Origin: an uncultured Clostridia bacterium
Lineage (GTDB): Bacteria; Bacillota; Clostridia; Oscillospirales; Oscillospiraceae
NCBI GenBank assembly: GCA_947173485.1
Contig: CAMWFH010000024.1
Coordinates: 1-39,040 of the forward strand
DNA: 39,040 nucleotides
Direction of reading: 5' to 3'
The translations under genes and the position numbers were made by a program. This document shows positions 15,183 to 24,900 of the stretch, piece after piece. The notes below the pieces were generated by a model. It was not told the origin of the DNA. It did no database searches and worked only from the letters and a program-made list of their open reading frames with translations. The first letter of the stretch is position 1, and each line of letters begins with the position of its first letter.

Positions 15183-15753
15183 AGGCATAGTCCTCCCCGT
15201 CGAAGTCCGCGAAGCGCTCCGTGGTCACGTCCTGCTGGTAGTAGACGGCCAGCAGGCGCATCATGTCCTGCCGGTCCGCCAGGCGGACGCGGAAGCCGCA
15301 GTCCCGGATGCGCTTCTCCAGCTGCTTCAAAGCACCGTTGTCTTTACCGCTCTGCTCGTCCCTGCGGCAGACGATGGCGAACTCCCGTGCCGAGGCGGTG
15401 GTGGACTGTATCTCGTCCAGGTGGTCCCTGTCCTGCCGCAGCAGCTCCCGGAGGGCGGGCAGGTCCTCCCGCTCCGACCGGTCCTGGTACCACAGCTGGT
15501 TGCTCTGGAAGGACTGCCGGGAGTTGAGGGCCAGCAGCTCCACCGCCTCTATGCCCCGCAGGAGCTCTGTCAGGGCGCGGACCCGGCCCCGGACGCCCTC
15601 CGTGGACAGGACGGACAGATTGTCCGGGCTGACCAGATAAAAGACCAGCTCACCTTTGGCCGTTTTGAGGCCGTGTTCGGTGAGCTGGTCTATCCCCATG
15701 AGCTGCCGGGTGGACAGATGCCGCCGCAGCTCCTTTTTCTGTTTTCGCGTCAA
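15175..15753 (-). CDS. VirB4-associated conjugation protein
   Basis: 192 residues, soluble, beginning MTRKQKKELRRHLSTRQLMG. The core has GLKTAKGELVFYLVSPDNLSVLS, a pattern like the N-domains of VirB4/TrbE-type proteins, then helices with WYQDRSEREDLPALREL. There is no ATPase motif. A TTG start at 15753 is chosen: GGGAGGAG lies 8 nt upstream, and TTGA overlaps the stop of the PrgI-like gene by 4 bp. An ATG at 15771 lies too close to that site. The gene sits between the PrgI-like protein and VirB4, so a role in channel assembly is likely. Confidence 0.75.
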   Translation of the reverse strand: MTRKQKKELRRHLSTRQLMGIDQLTEHGLKTAKGELVFYLVSPDNLSVLSTEGVRGRVRALTELLRGIEAVELLALNSRQSFQSNQLWYQDRSEREDLPALRELLRQDRDHLDEIQSTTASAREFAIVCRRDEQSGKDNGALKQLEKRIRDCGFRVRLADRQDMMRLLAVYYQQDVTTERFADFDGEDYAYG

Positions 15754-16016
15754 AGTGTTCGCTCCTCCCATTCGTAGTATTGTTGGTGCAGGAACAGGAA
15801 GCAGACGGCGCAGCGCAGGAAGTCCAGGATACTGGCGTCCTCCACGCGGATGGAGAGGAAGGCATAGGATACTGCCAGCACCAGCAGGAGCGTCCCGCCG
15901 CCGTTGGCCAGGGCCAGGACGGAGAGCAGCAGGGCGATGCCGGTGACGGCCACGTCCCGCAGCGCCCACAGCCACAGCTTGGCCTTTGCCCGCAGGTCTT
16001 CCGGGTAGATATACAT
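15750..16016 (-). CDS. PrgI-family-like membrane protein
   Basis: 88 residues. Two hydrophobic segments lie at about 20-38 (LRDVAVTGIALLLSVLALA) and 42-58 (GTLLLVLAVSYAFLSIR), with a basic N-terminus (DLRAKAKLWLW). Size, layout and place before VirB4 match PrgI/TcpE-type proteins of Gram-positive type IV secretion systems (VirB3-like). GGAGG lies 10 nt before the ATG at 16016; a TTG at 16022 is possible. The C5 methyltransferase gene ends 2 bp upstream. Confidence 0.8.
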   Translation of the reverse strand: MYIYPEDLRAKAKLWLWALRDVAVTGIALLLSVLALANGGGTLLLVLAVSYAFLSIRVEDASILDFLRCAVCFLFLHQQYYEWEERTL

Positions 16017-16018
16017 CT

Positions 16019-17558
16019 TCAAATATCCTCCATAGTGAAGTTTGGGTCCCGCCGTGATCTGACCGCCCAGGCGATGCCCTGCATGACGAACTCCACGCAG
16101 GGGATGGCGACGGAGTTGCCGAGGGCCTTATAGCGTGCGGTGTCGGAGGCGCTTGGCAGGGCGGTGAAGCCGTCCGGGAAGCCCTGTAAACGCTCACATT
16201 CCAAAGGTGTCAGGCGGCGCAGGAGGAGCGGCGCGGATCGGCCTTGCGCGACCAAGGGCGTATTGTTCCCTCCGGTGCCGTAGGTGGTCACGACAGTCGG
16301 CGCGACCGCCAGGGGGCCTGTGTACCGTGCATCCTTCCCATGGCTGTCGAACACCAAAGGCTGGTGCCCATGCTCCTGAGAGCGCAGGGTGCCGGACACC
16401 TCCTCCGAGCAGTCCATGCTGCTGCCGCCCTGGTCGTTGAGGCAGAGGATAGCGGGCATCATACCACCGCCGGAGGCGGCCTTCAGGGTGGGGGCGACCT
16501 CCTCCTGGTAGCCTACGCTCCCGGCGGAGGGCCCTGCTCCCGCAGAGAAACCGGCGGTCAGCACACAGGGGTAGCCCTGCCCGGCCTGTCCGCCGCCGCC
16601 GCTGAGGGCCGGATGGCGCTCCGGCAGCAGGAAACAGCCGCCGTCCCCCTTGCTGACCACACCGGATGCCTGTATCACGAAGGTCTGCATCTGCATGTTC
16701 TGTGTCCGCATGAGCGCACCGGCGACACCGCCCAGGTCTATCCCCTCGTTGCGCTGGTTGATGTGATACGCCTGGACATCCGGGCCCTCCACGGCATCAG
16801 GGCCTGCCAGTCCCGCCTGGGCCATCAGCGCCGCTGCCAGCCGGGGCGGCAGGTCCTTCCCCCGTTCCGCCGCCCTGCGCAGGATGCCCAGGCAGGCTCT
16901 CCTGCTCAAATAGTATCTGCGGGGCGGCTGGTCCTGCAAGATCTGCGACAAGGTAGATACGGCGCCTGCGTTGGGGGGTGCCGGGCCAGTATTGCGCGTC
17001 GAGGACCCTCCACGCCAGGGAGAAATCATCTCCCAGTAAAATCTGCCCAGCAGGTCGCCATGACCAGGGGTGAGGTCCAGGGACATGTAAGGTATCGCTC
17101 TTGAGCCGGACGAACTCCTCCAGGACGAGGCGGAAGTCCTCCCCCTTGGGCGTCCCGGAACTGAAGGCGCCGGGCACGTTCTCCCAGACGGCCCATCTGG
17201 GGCGAACAGCGAGAGCTGTTCTGCCTCTGCGTTCATCTGCTGTCCTCATCTCCTTTATGATGCGTATCTGCTCCATGAAGAGGCCGGAGCGGGCGCCGGA
17301 CAGACCGGCCCTCGCCCCGGCCACAGACAGTCCTGGCAGGGGCTGCCCCCCACAGATGATGTCCACCGGCGGCAGGTGTGCCCCGTCCAGCGCAGTGATG
17401 TCCCCCACATGGAGCATCTGGGGGAAGTGGTGCTTGGTGACGGCGATGGGGAACGCCTCTATCTCGCTGGCCCAGACCGGCACGATGCCCGCCCGGACCG
17501 CCGCCAGGGGGAAGCCGCCGATGCCGTCGAAGAGGCTGCCTAACGTCAGCGCGCTCAT
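16019..17558 (-). pseudogene. DNA cytosine-5 methyltransferase, frameshifted
   Basis: One methyltransferase is split over two frames. The first frame (17558 to 16797) carries motif I (FDGIGGF, residues 10-16), AGARAGLSGARSGLF and PQRRRRIYLVADL. The second frame (open from 17236 to 16019) carries the late motifs RRLTPLECERLQGFPDGFT and ARYKALGNSVAIPCVEFV. The shift must lie at about 16797-16950. Motif IV, normally GGSPCQDLS, reads GGQPLPGLS (residues 70-78). That change follows from one extra G in a G6 run (17346-17351) and one base missing at 17330/17331. The catalytic Cys is therefore lost. It is either a decayed gene or contains sequencing errors. It overlaps the VirB6-like gene by 4 bp (ATGA). 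Confidence 0.85.
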
Positions 17559-18448
17559 TTGACCACCTGCACGATCATCTTGGTGGCCGACACTGCCGAC
17601 TGGGCCGTATGCACGGCGGAGGAGAGGCTGGCCTTAGCGGAGGTGTCCAGCCCGAAGGCCCCGGCGATCCGGGGGACCTCCTTCGCGGAGAGCATCAGGC
17701 CCAGACCCAGCAGGGCATTGGAGGTGAAGGCCAACAGGCCCGCCGCTAAGAGGACAGCCTGGAGGAAGGCGGTGAGGCACAGCCCTATGACCTGCTTCAT
17801 CCACTGGACGAAGCCGTCTATATACCCCCGCGGGACGCTGAACATATAGAGGGCCCCCACGGCGATCTGGATGAGGAGGATGCCGCCCCGCTTGAGGCTG
17901 GAGAAGAACACGGTTATCACGGCATAGGCCATGAGGACCACGCAGAACAGCAGCAGGAGGGGGCTGTTGATGAGCGCGTGCCCAAAGCGGATATTGGCCA
18001 GCAGGGCGTCCGAGAGGGCAGTCACCTTCTGGAGGTCCCCCGCGATCTGTTGGCCCAGCCCCGCCAGGCCGCTGCCGTAGCCGGTGAGGCCCTGGAGGAA
18101 GGTGCTCTGTAAGGAAACAGACAGGGCGTACAGCCGCACCGGGACGGTGGAGAAGAGGCTGACGGCCAGGAAGCCCTTGAGGCAGTTGAGGGCGGTCTGC
18201 TGGACGCTCCCCCGCCCGCTGGTATACTCGATGCCGCACTCGAAGCAGCACACCACCAGGCTGACGCCGAACAGCGCCCAGCCCAGGCGGCAGAAAAAAA
18301 GGACCACTGCCTGGACCCAGGACAGCTCGAACAGCTCCACCCCCAAGCCTCCCATCACGGTGAAGAAGCTGCTCAAAAGCCCCACGACTTGACTGTACAC
18401 CCAGTCCATCATGCTATCCAGGACAGCGCCTGCGGTGAACATAAACAT
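17555..18448 (-). CDS. VirB6/TrbL-like polytopic conjugation protein
   Basis: 297 residues with about six hydrophobic segments (about 45-70, 90-107, 155-180, 185-203, 218-245 and others). Examples are AVVLFFCRLGWALFGVSLVV and LLLLFCVVLMAYAVITVFF. It resembles the TrbL/VirB6 channel components of ICEs, which sit in the membrane and pass DNA through. The C-terminus is Ser/Ala-rich and helical. The gene starts at 18448, 3 bp after the small membrane protein gene, and its stop overlaps the methyltransferase ATG by 4 bp. The methyltransferase is thus built into the channel operon. Confidence 0.8.
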   Translation of the reverse strand: MFMFTAGAVLDSMMDWVYSQVVGLLSSFFTVMGGLGVELFELSWVQAVVLFFCRLGWALFGVSLVVCCFECGIEYTSGRGSVQQTALNCLKGFLAVSLFSTVPVRLYALSVSLQSTFLQGLTGYGSGLAGLGQQIAGDLQKVTALSDALLANIRFGHALINSPLLLLFCVVLMAYAVITVFFSSLKRGGILLIQIAVGALYMFSVPRGYIDGFVQWMKQVIGLCLTAFLQAVLLAAGLLAFTSNALLGLGLMLSAKEVPRIAGAFGLDTSAKASLSSAVHTAQSAVSATKMIVQVVK

Positions 18449-18451
18449 GGC

Positions 18452-18865
18452 TCAGATCCCGATGATGGACCAGATGTAGAGGGGCGCGGTGAGTATGAGG
18501 ACGAGGCAGGCGAAGAGGATCACCGGACCGGACCACTCGAACTGGCCGTGTTTGCGGAAATCGAAATAAGCCAGGGCCAATTTGCCGAAGAAGGCGATGG
18601 ACAGGATCATATCCAGGGCGGGGAAGACCACGTTGTTGACCACGGTCTTGATCTGACCGGCGGCGGCCTTCCAGGTCTGCTCCACCACGCCGGCCACGTT
18701 GCCGGTGGTACCTGTGCCTGGGTTGGGCGTTGTCGTGCCGCTGGTGGTCCCTCCAGTAGTGCCACCAGTAGTACCGGGGTTTCGTATCATGCCGCCGCCG
18801 TTGGAGGCGAAGGCGGGCATGGCGAGGAGCAGGGACAGAGCGAGGATGCGGAACACTTTTTTCAT
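18452..18865 (-). CDS. Small secreted/membrane conjugation protein (DUF3852-like)
   Basis: 137 residues. A signal peptide (MKKVFRILALSLLLAMPAFAS) is followed by a low-complexity Gly/Thr linker at about 23-52, then two hydrophobic helices at about 75-98 (VVNNVVFPALDMILSIAFFG) and 112-133 (WSGPVILFACLVLILTAPLYIW). This layout recalls VirB2/TrbC-type pilin-like subunits, and I think of DUF3852, though the family call is not checked. GGGAGG lies 6 nt before the ATG at 18865. It lies between the giant adhesin and the VirB6-like protein. Confidence 0.75.
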   Translation of the reverse strand: MKKVFRILALSLLLAMPAFASNGGGMIRNPGTTGGTTGGTTSGTTTPNPGTGTTGNVAGVVEQTWKAAAGQIKTVVNNVVFPALDMILSIAFFGKLALAYFDFRKHGQFEWSGPVILFACLVLILTAPLYIWSIIGI

Positions 18866-18885
18866 GAACGACCTCCCAAGAGCGC

Positions 18886-18913
18886 GGGGGACCGCCCGTC
18901 TGGACGGTCCCCC
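18886..18913 (-). other. mRNA hairpin between adhesin and small membrane protein
   Basis: A GC-rich stem of about 12 bp with one mismatch (18886-18897 with 18902-18913) and a 4-nt loop lies between the adhesin stop and the next Shine-Dalgarno. No T-run follows on the minus strand. It may protect the mRNA end or set the ratio of adhesin to channel proteins. Confidence 0.6.
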
Positions 18914-18926
18914 TGTTTTCATGGCA

Positions 18927-21900
18927 TCAATGACCGGTGCGGGGCAGGGACTTGGCGGGGGCGTAGACCTTGGTGGTCCAGCGGCTGACGGCCATGATCC
19001 ACTGACCGTTATAGATGCCGCCCACATCCGCCTGGTTGGTGAACTGTGCGCCGCCGGTGAGATGGGGCGTTACGGTGCAATAGATCTGGGGCGCTTCCAC
19101 CTGCCGGAAGCCCGCCGGGACCACGCCGAACACGAACATCACTTCCGTAATGTGCTCATTGGCCGCAAGGCCGAGAGTGGCGGCAGACGCCTCCAGGGTG
19201 TAGCTCCGCTGGGTGGAGAGACTGTCGTACATCGTCCGGTAGCTGCTGTTCAAGTTGGTCTTGTAGACGATCTTGTAGCTGCCCTGGACATTATAGGTGC
19301 CGGTGACGATCTTCTCCAGTCGGACCGCCTGGACGGGCAGGATATCCCGCCAGTAGAAGGAGTTGAGGGTCGTGGTGGAGTTGTTGGCGATGTCCTGGAA
19401 GGTGTAGCGGATGGACTGGCCGGGCATGACCTCCACATAGCCGGTCTTGGTGATGGAAACGTTGGTGTAGAGGCTCTTGTTGGTCATGGCGGCCTTGACG
19501 ATCTGTCCGGCGAACTCGATCTCCACCTGGATGGGCGTCTTGTCCAGACTGTAGAAGTCCGCCGCCTGGGCCTCCACCACCCGGTAGCGGCCCAAGGGCA
19601 GGGGCCTTGAGGCGGCGGCGCCGTTCTTGTCTGTCTTGATGGTGTCCACCAGACGCCCTGTGCGCTCGTTGTAGATCTCGAAGACCGTGTTGGGGATAGG
19701 CGTTCCGGCGGGCCAACCGTTGACGCTGTTGTAGTCCGCGGAGGTCTTGATGATCTGGATCTGGCCTGTGATGGGCGTGTTCTCCCACTCGATCTCCACC
19801 ACCTTGCCCGGCTGGACGTAGACGGTCTTCAGCTGGGTATCGACGATATACCCCTCGTTCTCCAGCTCCCGGAGATAGTAACGGCCCGACTGGGCAAGCT
19901 CCTCAATGTACACAAGGCCGCTGTCGTCGCTGGTATACTGGCCGATGGGGTTTTTGTTGCTGTCATAGAGGAGAAAGCTCACCCCGTAAATGCCCTCGCC
20001 GGTGGTGCTGTCCACCTTGTGGATAAGGATGCCACTCAGCTTCTTATTGGTCACACGGAGCGTGGTTGTCTTGCCGTCCTTGACCTCAAAATAGTGGGGC
20101 GTACTATCCAACTTATACCCCTTTGGGGCCCTGACCTCGATGGCATAATAACTGCCTGCCTCCAGGGGGACGGAGAAGGTGCCGTTCTTGTCTGTTGTAT
20201 AGGTCCCCACCAGACCATCGTCCATGCGCCGGACCTCGAAGGTGCAGCCGGCCAGCCGCTTGCCGGTGCCGGCATCGGTCTTGATGAGCTGCAAGCCGCC
20301 GATGGGCTGATCGCGGAACTCCAGCGTCACGGTCTCATTGGCCTTGATCTTTACTGTTTGGGCGGTGTCGTCCAGGATATACCCGGCCTTCGCCCTGGTC
20401 TCCTTGACCACCAGGGTCGTACCAGGGGCCAGGCCGCTTATCTGGATGGTCCCGGCGCTGTCAGTGACGAACTTGCCGTTAGCACTGCCCACCAGTGTAC
20501 CGTCCGAGGTGGTGACCAGGAACTCCACGTCGCTCAGCGGCGCTCCGGTGACGGCATCCTTCTTCGTGATGAGCAGGCTGCCCAGCTTGGAGTTTTTGAT
20601 GACGATGGTCTGGGTATCGCCGCCCTGGCCTATGACGACGTTGGTGGAGGGAGTGTCGATGGTATAGCCCTCCGGGGCCTTGATCTCCGTCAACACATAC
20701 GCGCCGGGGACTAGGCCGGTGATGCGTATCTCGCCCTGGGCATCCGTGGTGAAGATACCGTTCTGGGTGAGGGTGCTGCTGCCGATGACCCCGTCCAGGC
20801 CCACCTCACAGCCTGCGGCGGTGGTGATACGGAACTCTGCGCCGGGAAGAGGCTGGCCGGTGACGCTGTCCCGTTTCTGGAGGATGAGCTGCCCTTTGGG
20901 CTGATTTTTGAAAGTCAGACTGACGGTCCTTCCTTCTTTTATCTGCACCGTCTGGCTCTGGGTGTCCAGGAGAAAGCCATCGGGGGCGCGGGTCTCCGTG
21001 ACCACTACGCTTTTGTCGGGCTTCAAGCCGCTGATCCGTATCTCACCGTTCTCGTCTGTTCTAAAGACGCCGTTGCTGTCGCCTATGAGCGTGCCGTCCG
21101 CATAGGTGACCTTGAATTCGGCGTTCTGTAGAGTGACGCTGGGGTCGGCAGCGCAGACCTTGCGGATGAGCAGGGCCCCGTCCGGGGCGTTCTCAAAGCG
21201 CACGGTGACCACGCTCTGTTCCTCGCTGTCCGCCAGGAACACGGTCTCGGAGGACTGGAGGATAGAGTAGCCGTCCGCCAGGTCGGTCTCGACGACGATA
21301 TACGCCCCCGGCTCCAGCCCGGCCCAGATGATCGTACCGTTGCTGCCAGTGACGGCCTCCCCTATGACCGTGCCGCCGGTACCGGATGCGCCGCCCAGAT
21401 ACCGGAGCTGGAAGGTGCAGCCCGGCAGGGCCTCGCCGGTGACGCTGTCGTACTTCTCCACGATGATAGCGTTCTTGGGCGTGTTCTCGAAAACGACCGT
21501 CCGCCGCTCGCCGCCCGCGACGTACAGCTCCTGGATGCCGCTGCCCTGGATGGTGTAACCGGGGGCGGGGGCCAGTTCCTGGATCTTCAGCCAGCCGTCC
21601 TCCACCTCCAAGGGGATCTCCCCGTTGCGGTCCGTATAGTAGACGCCCAGATCCCGCAGCTCACCGGTACTTGTTTTATTGCTGGCCCACCAGATCTGGA
21701 ACTTGGCCCCGCTGATGCGGCTGTGGGTGACGCTGTCCTCCTTCACGATGGTGACCACCGGGACCTTGTGGTTTACGAAGTACACATCGTGACTGCGGTT
21801 GGGATAGAGCGTCACCAGCTGGCTGGGCGCATCCAAAAGATACGGGCTGGGGACGGACTTCTCGCTCACCTCGTACACACCCGGCAGCAAATTGGTCAAG

Positions 21901-24900
21901 ACGGCCTTGCCGCTGCTGTCCGTCTTGACCTCGTCCACGCTGTGTCCGTCCGCCGCCCTGATGAGGAACACGGTGTCAGGGACGGCTTCGCCGGTATCCG
22001 CGTCCCGCTTGTGGATGGTAAGGACAGGACGCTTGCTGTTCTCCAGCCGGATCTCCGCTGTCTTCCCTGGGACCAGCTCCACATGATGCTCTTTCGTATC
22101 CAGGATGTGGTCCGGCAGGGCCGCTGTTTCCACGATGGAATAGATGCCCGGCTCCAGGCCGTCCACCAAAATCTCTCCGTTGGCGTCTGTCGTGCGGTCC
22201 AGATAGTGGGTGCCGTCCTCTATTTTGGCGATGCGGAAGGTGACGCCCTCCAGAGCCGCCCCGTCTGTGCTGGTCTTGACCAGCCGAAGGGAGGGGAGCT
22301 TTGTGTTGGTGAAGACGAATTGGGCGGTGTCGTTGGCTCGGAGATAGAGGATGCGCTGGGCATCGTCTACGATATAGCCGGGGCACTCCAGCTCCGTGAC
22401 CACATAGGCCCCGGTAGGCAGCTTGCCCAAGTCTATCTCTCCATCTCCATCAGTGACGAACTCCTCCGGGCCATAGCTGCCATCCACCGCCTCGATGCGG
22501 AACCTGGCACCAGAGATGGTCTTGCTGAGGTCGCTGCTGTCCGTCTTTATGAGCCGCAGGCCGGGCTTCGCATAGTTTTGGAACACCAGGGGCCCCGCCG
22601 GGATAGGATCGCCGTCCGAATCCAGCTCTAGCCTGAGCTGTTTGACCGCATTTGTAGAGAGATACCCAGTGGGCGGGATGAGCTCTGTCACAGTATACTC
22701 GCCGGGCCGGATATACCGCCCCTCCACAGCGCCGGTGGGGTCCCACCACTGGACCTTCTCCAAGCTACCGGATGTGTCCGTGGTGAGGTCATAGGTCCCA
22801 TTGGTGACAGAGGAGAACCGGAACGTCGCCGGTCCGATGCCTCTGTTGGTCTGGGCGTCCCGCTTGTAGAGGAGGGCGTCTGTAAGGACCGGAGCGGGAG
22901 GCGTAGGCGGGTCCGGCTCGTCCGGCGGGGCAGTTTCCGCACGGTTGGTGAAGGTCACCTTCGCGTTCCCGCTGCCGCTGGTGAACTTCTTAGCGGACAT
23001 ATCTGCGGTCCCGCCGGTGCCGTTGATGTTGGCAAGCTGGCTGGCATCGTCCTCCCGCACCTCATAGCGGAAGCTGCTGTCCGCGATGAAATCAATGCGG
23101 ATGGTTTCATCTGTTTTCAGCTTGAATTGGATGCTGTCACCAGCCTCCGTCACGCTCTTAGAGGCGGTCAGGCTGACGGGCCGTCCGGCGGTGTAATCTA
23201 CTGTAAAGGACCATTCCTTGTTTGCATTGCCATTGAATTTCTTGGTGACCTCCAGGGTGCGGGACACGGGGGCGTCGCTCTCGAAGTTGAAGGGGGAGAA
23301 GATATGCAGGCCGTAGGAGCGGCGCTCGGAGAAGATGGTGTCCCGGATGGGCCGGGCATACTGGATGGTGTCCACGAAGCTGTCGCACTCGGCGAAGCCG
23401 CTGTAGGAGTGCAGCTCCTCCCCGGTGGGGACGCCGTCCTCGTCCAGGGGGTACTCCAGGAACTGGTGGTCTTTGGCCTGCCGCATCCACTGGGCGGTAT
23501 TGACCGCCGTCGCGGACTGGTCGTAGATGAGGCTGCCCTTGGCGGAGGGCTCGTTGTTGTAGAGGGTATAGGCCATCATGTCCCGGAGGGTATAGGCGCG
23601 GAGGACGCCGTCCGGGTCCTGGAACACGTTGCCGGTCTCCACGATGATGCGGTACCGCGTCCGAAAATTGCCCACCGTATCACGGGTGAAGGAGGACCAC
23701 TTGGAGAGGGCCTCGTCCCGGCTCCAACCGGCCAGGCGCTCCAGCAGGTACAAAAAGGCGTCATTGGCCTTGTAGACCTGATACAAGTTGCTCGGTGTGA
23801 CGGGATGGGGGTCCGTGCCCCACATAGAGGTGTAGTCGCCGTCCACCCAGCCGGAGGTCCAGTTCGCGCTGTGGCAGTTGAACATCTGCTCCTTCTGGGC
23901 GTTGGAGATACCGGTCGCCGCCTGGAACTCGTCCGCCGTCATGACTTGCCGTTTGCCCCCGGCGGTGGTGGCGTCAAAGGCCGCGATGGTCCCACCCATG
24001 AGCTGGGCGGCATCGTCTGCCGCGTTATATTGCAGGGCGTTGGAGTTATACCAGGTGATGCGGCTGCGGCACTCGTCCGCGGTGAAGTCGCCGGAGAGGC
24101 CGTGGCTCCAGATGACGTTGAGGGGCTTGCCCACTACCTTCCAAGCGTCCGGGTCCGTCAGGCCGGTCACGACGCCGTAAGGGAACTCCACCATGGTGAA
24201 GCGGAGGAAGGTGCGCTCGGAGTCTACGCTCCAGGCCAGGTCCGTGGTAGTGGGCTTCTGTCCGCCGGGGCTGCCGGGGTTGTGGGCCCCGACGCCGCCG
24301 GTGGGGCCGCTGCTGGCTCTGGCAACGGCGCGCCGGACCGCAGGCGTGCTGAACTTCTCCGATGCCACGCTGGGGTCCATACTGGGGGCGGTGTCGATGA
24401 CATAGTCCCCTGCTGTGTTGATAGAGGGCATGATGTGGGAGATGTTAGGGTCGTTGAAGTGCCACCACTCGCTGCTCAGAGGGATGAGGCCGGCGTCTGT
24501 GCAATACGTTTGCAGACGCTGGGCAGCTTCGGAAGATGCAAATGTGTCTGTCCAGTTTTCCAAGCTGCCAGGCATGGCTTGGGTACTGGCAGGACGTGTG
24601 AAACGAATGGATGCGGAGCTCAGCTCGTGGATGGGAGTGGGCATCTCATACTCGGTCCAGGTACCATACTTTTGGTAGGTCACACCGTCCAGAGCATAGG
24701 TGTCCAGCCGTCCGCCCTTGGCCAGGCTCACATCCACGGCCAGTCCGGCCTGGTGGTTGGAGGTGCCGTCGGAGATGGACCAGCCCTGGCCATATCCCAT
24801 AGCCAGGGCCTCGTCCATATCCGCTTTGACAGCGCTGTCGCTGCTTTGCAGCTTACCGAAGGCATCACAGACAGCGGACTGCACAGAGGCGGGCCGGAAG

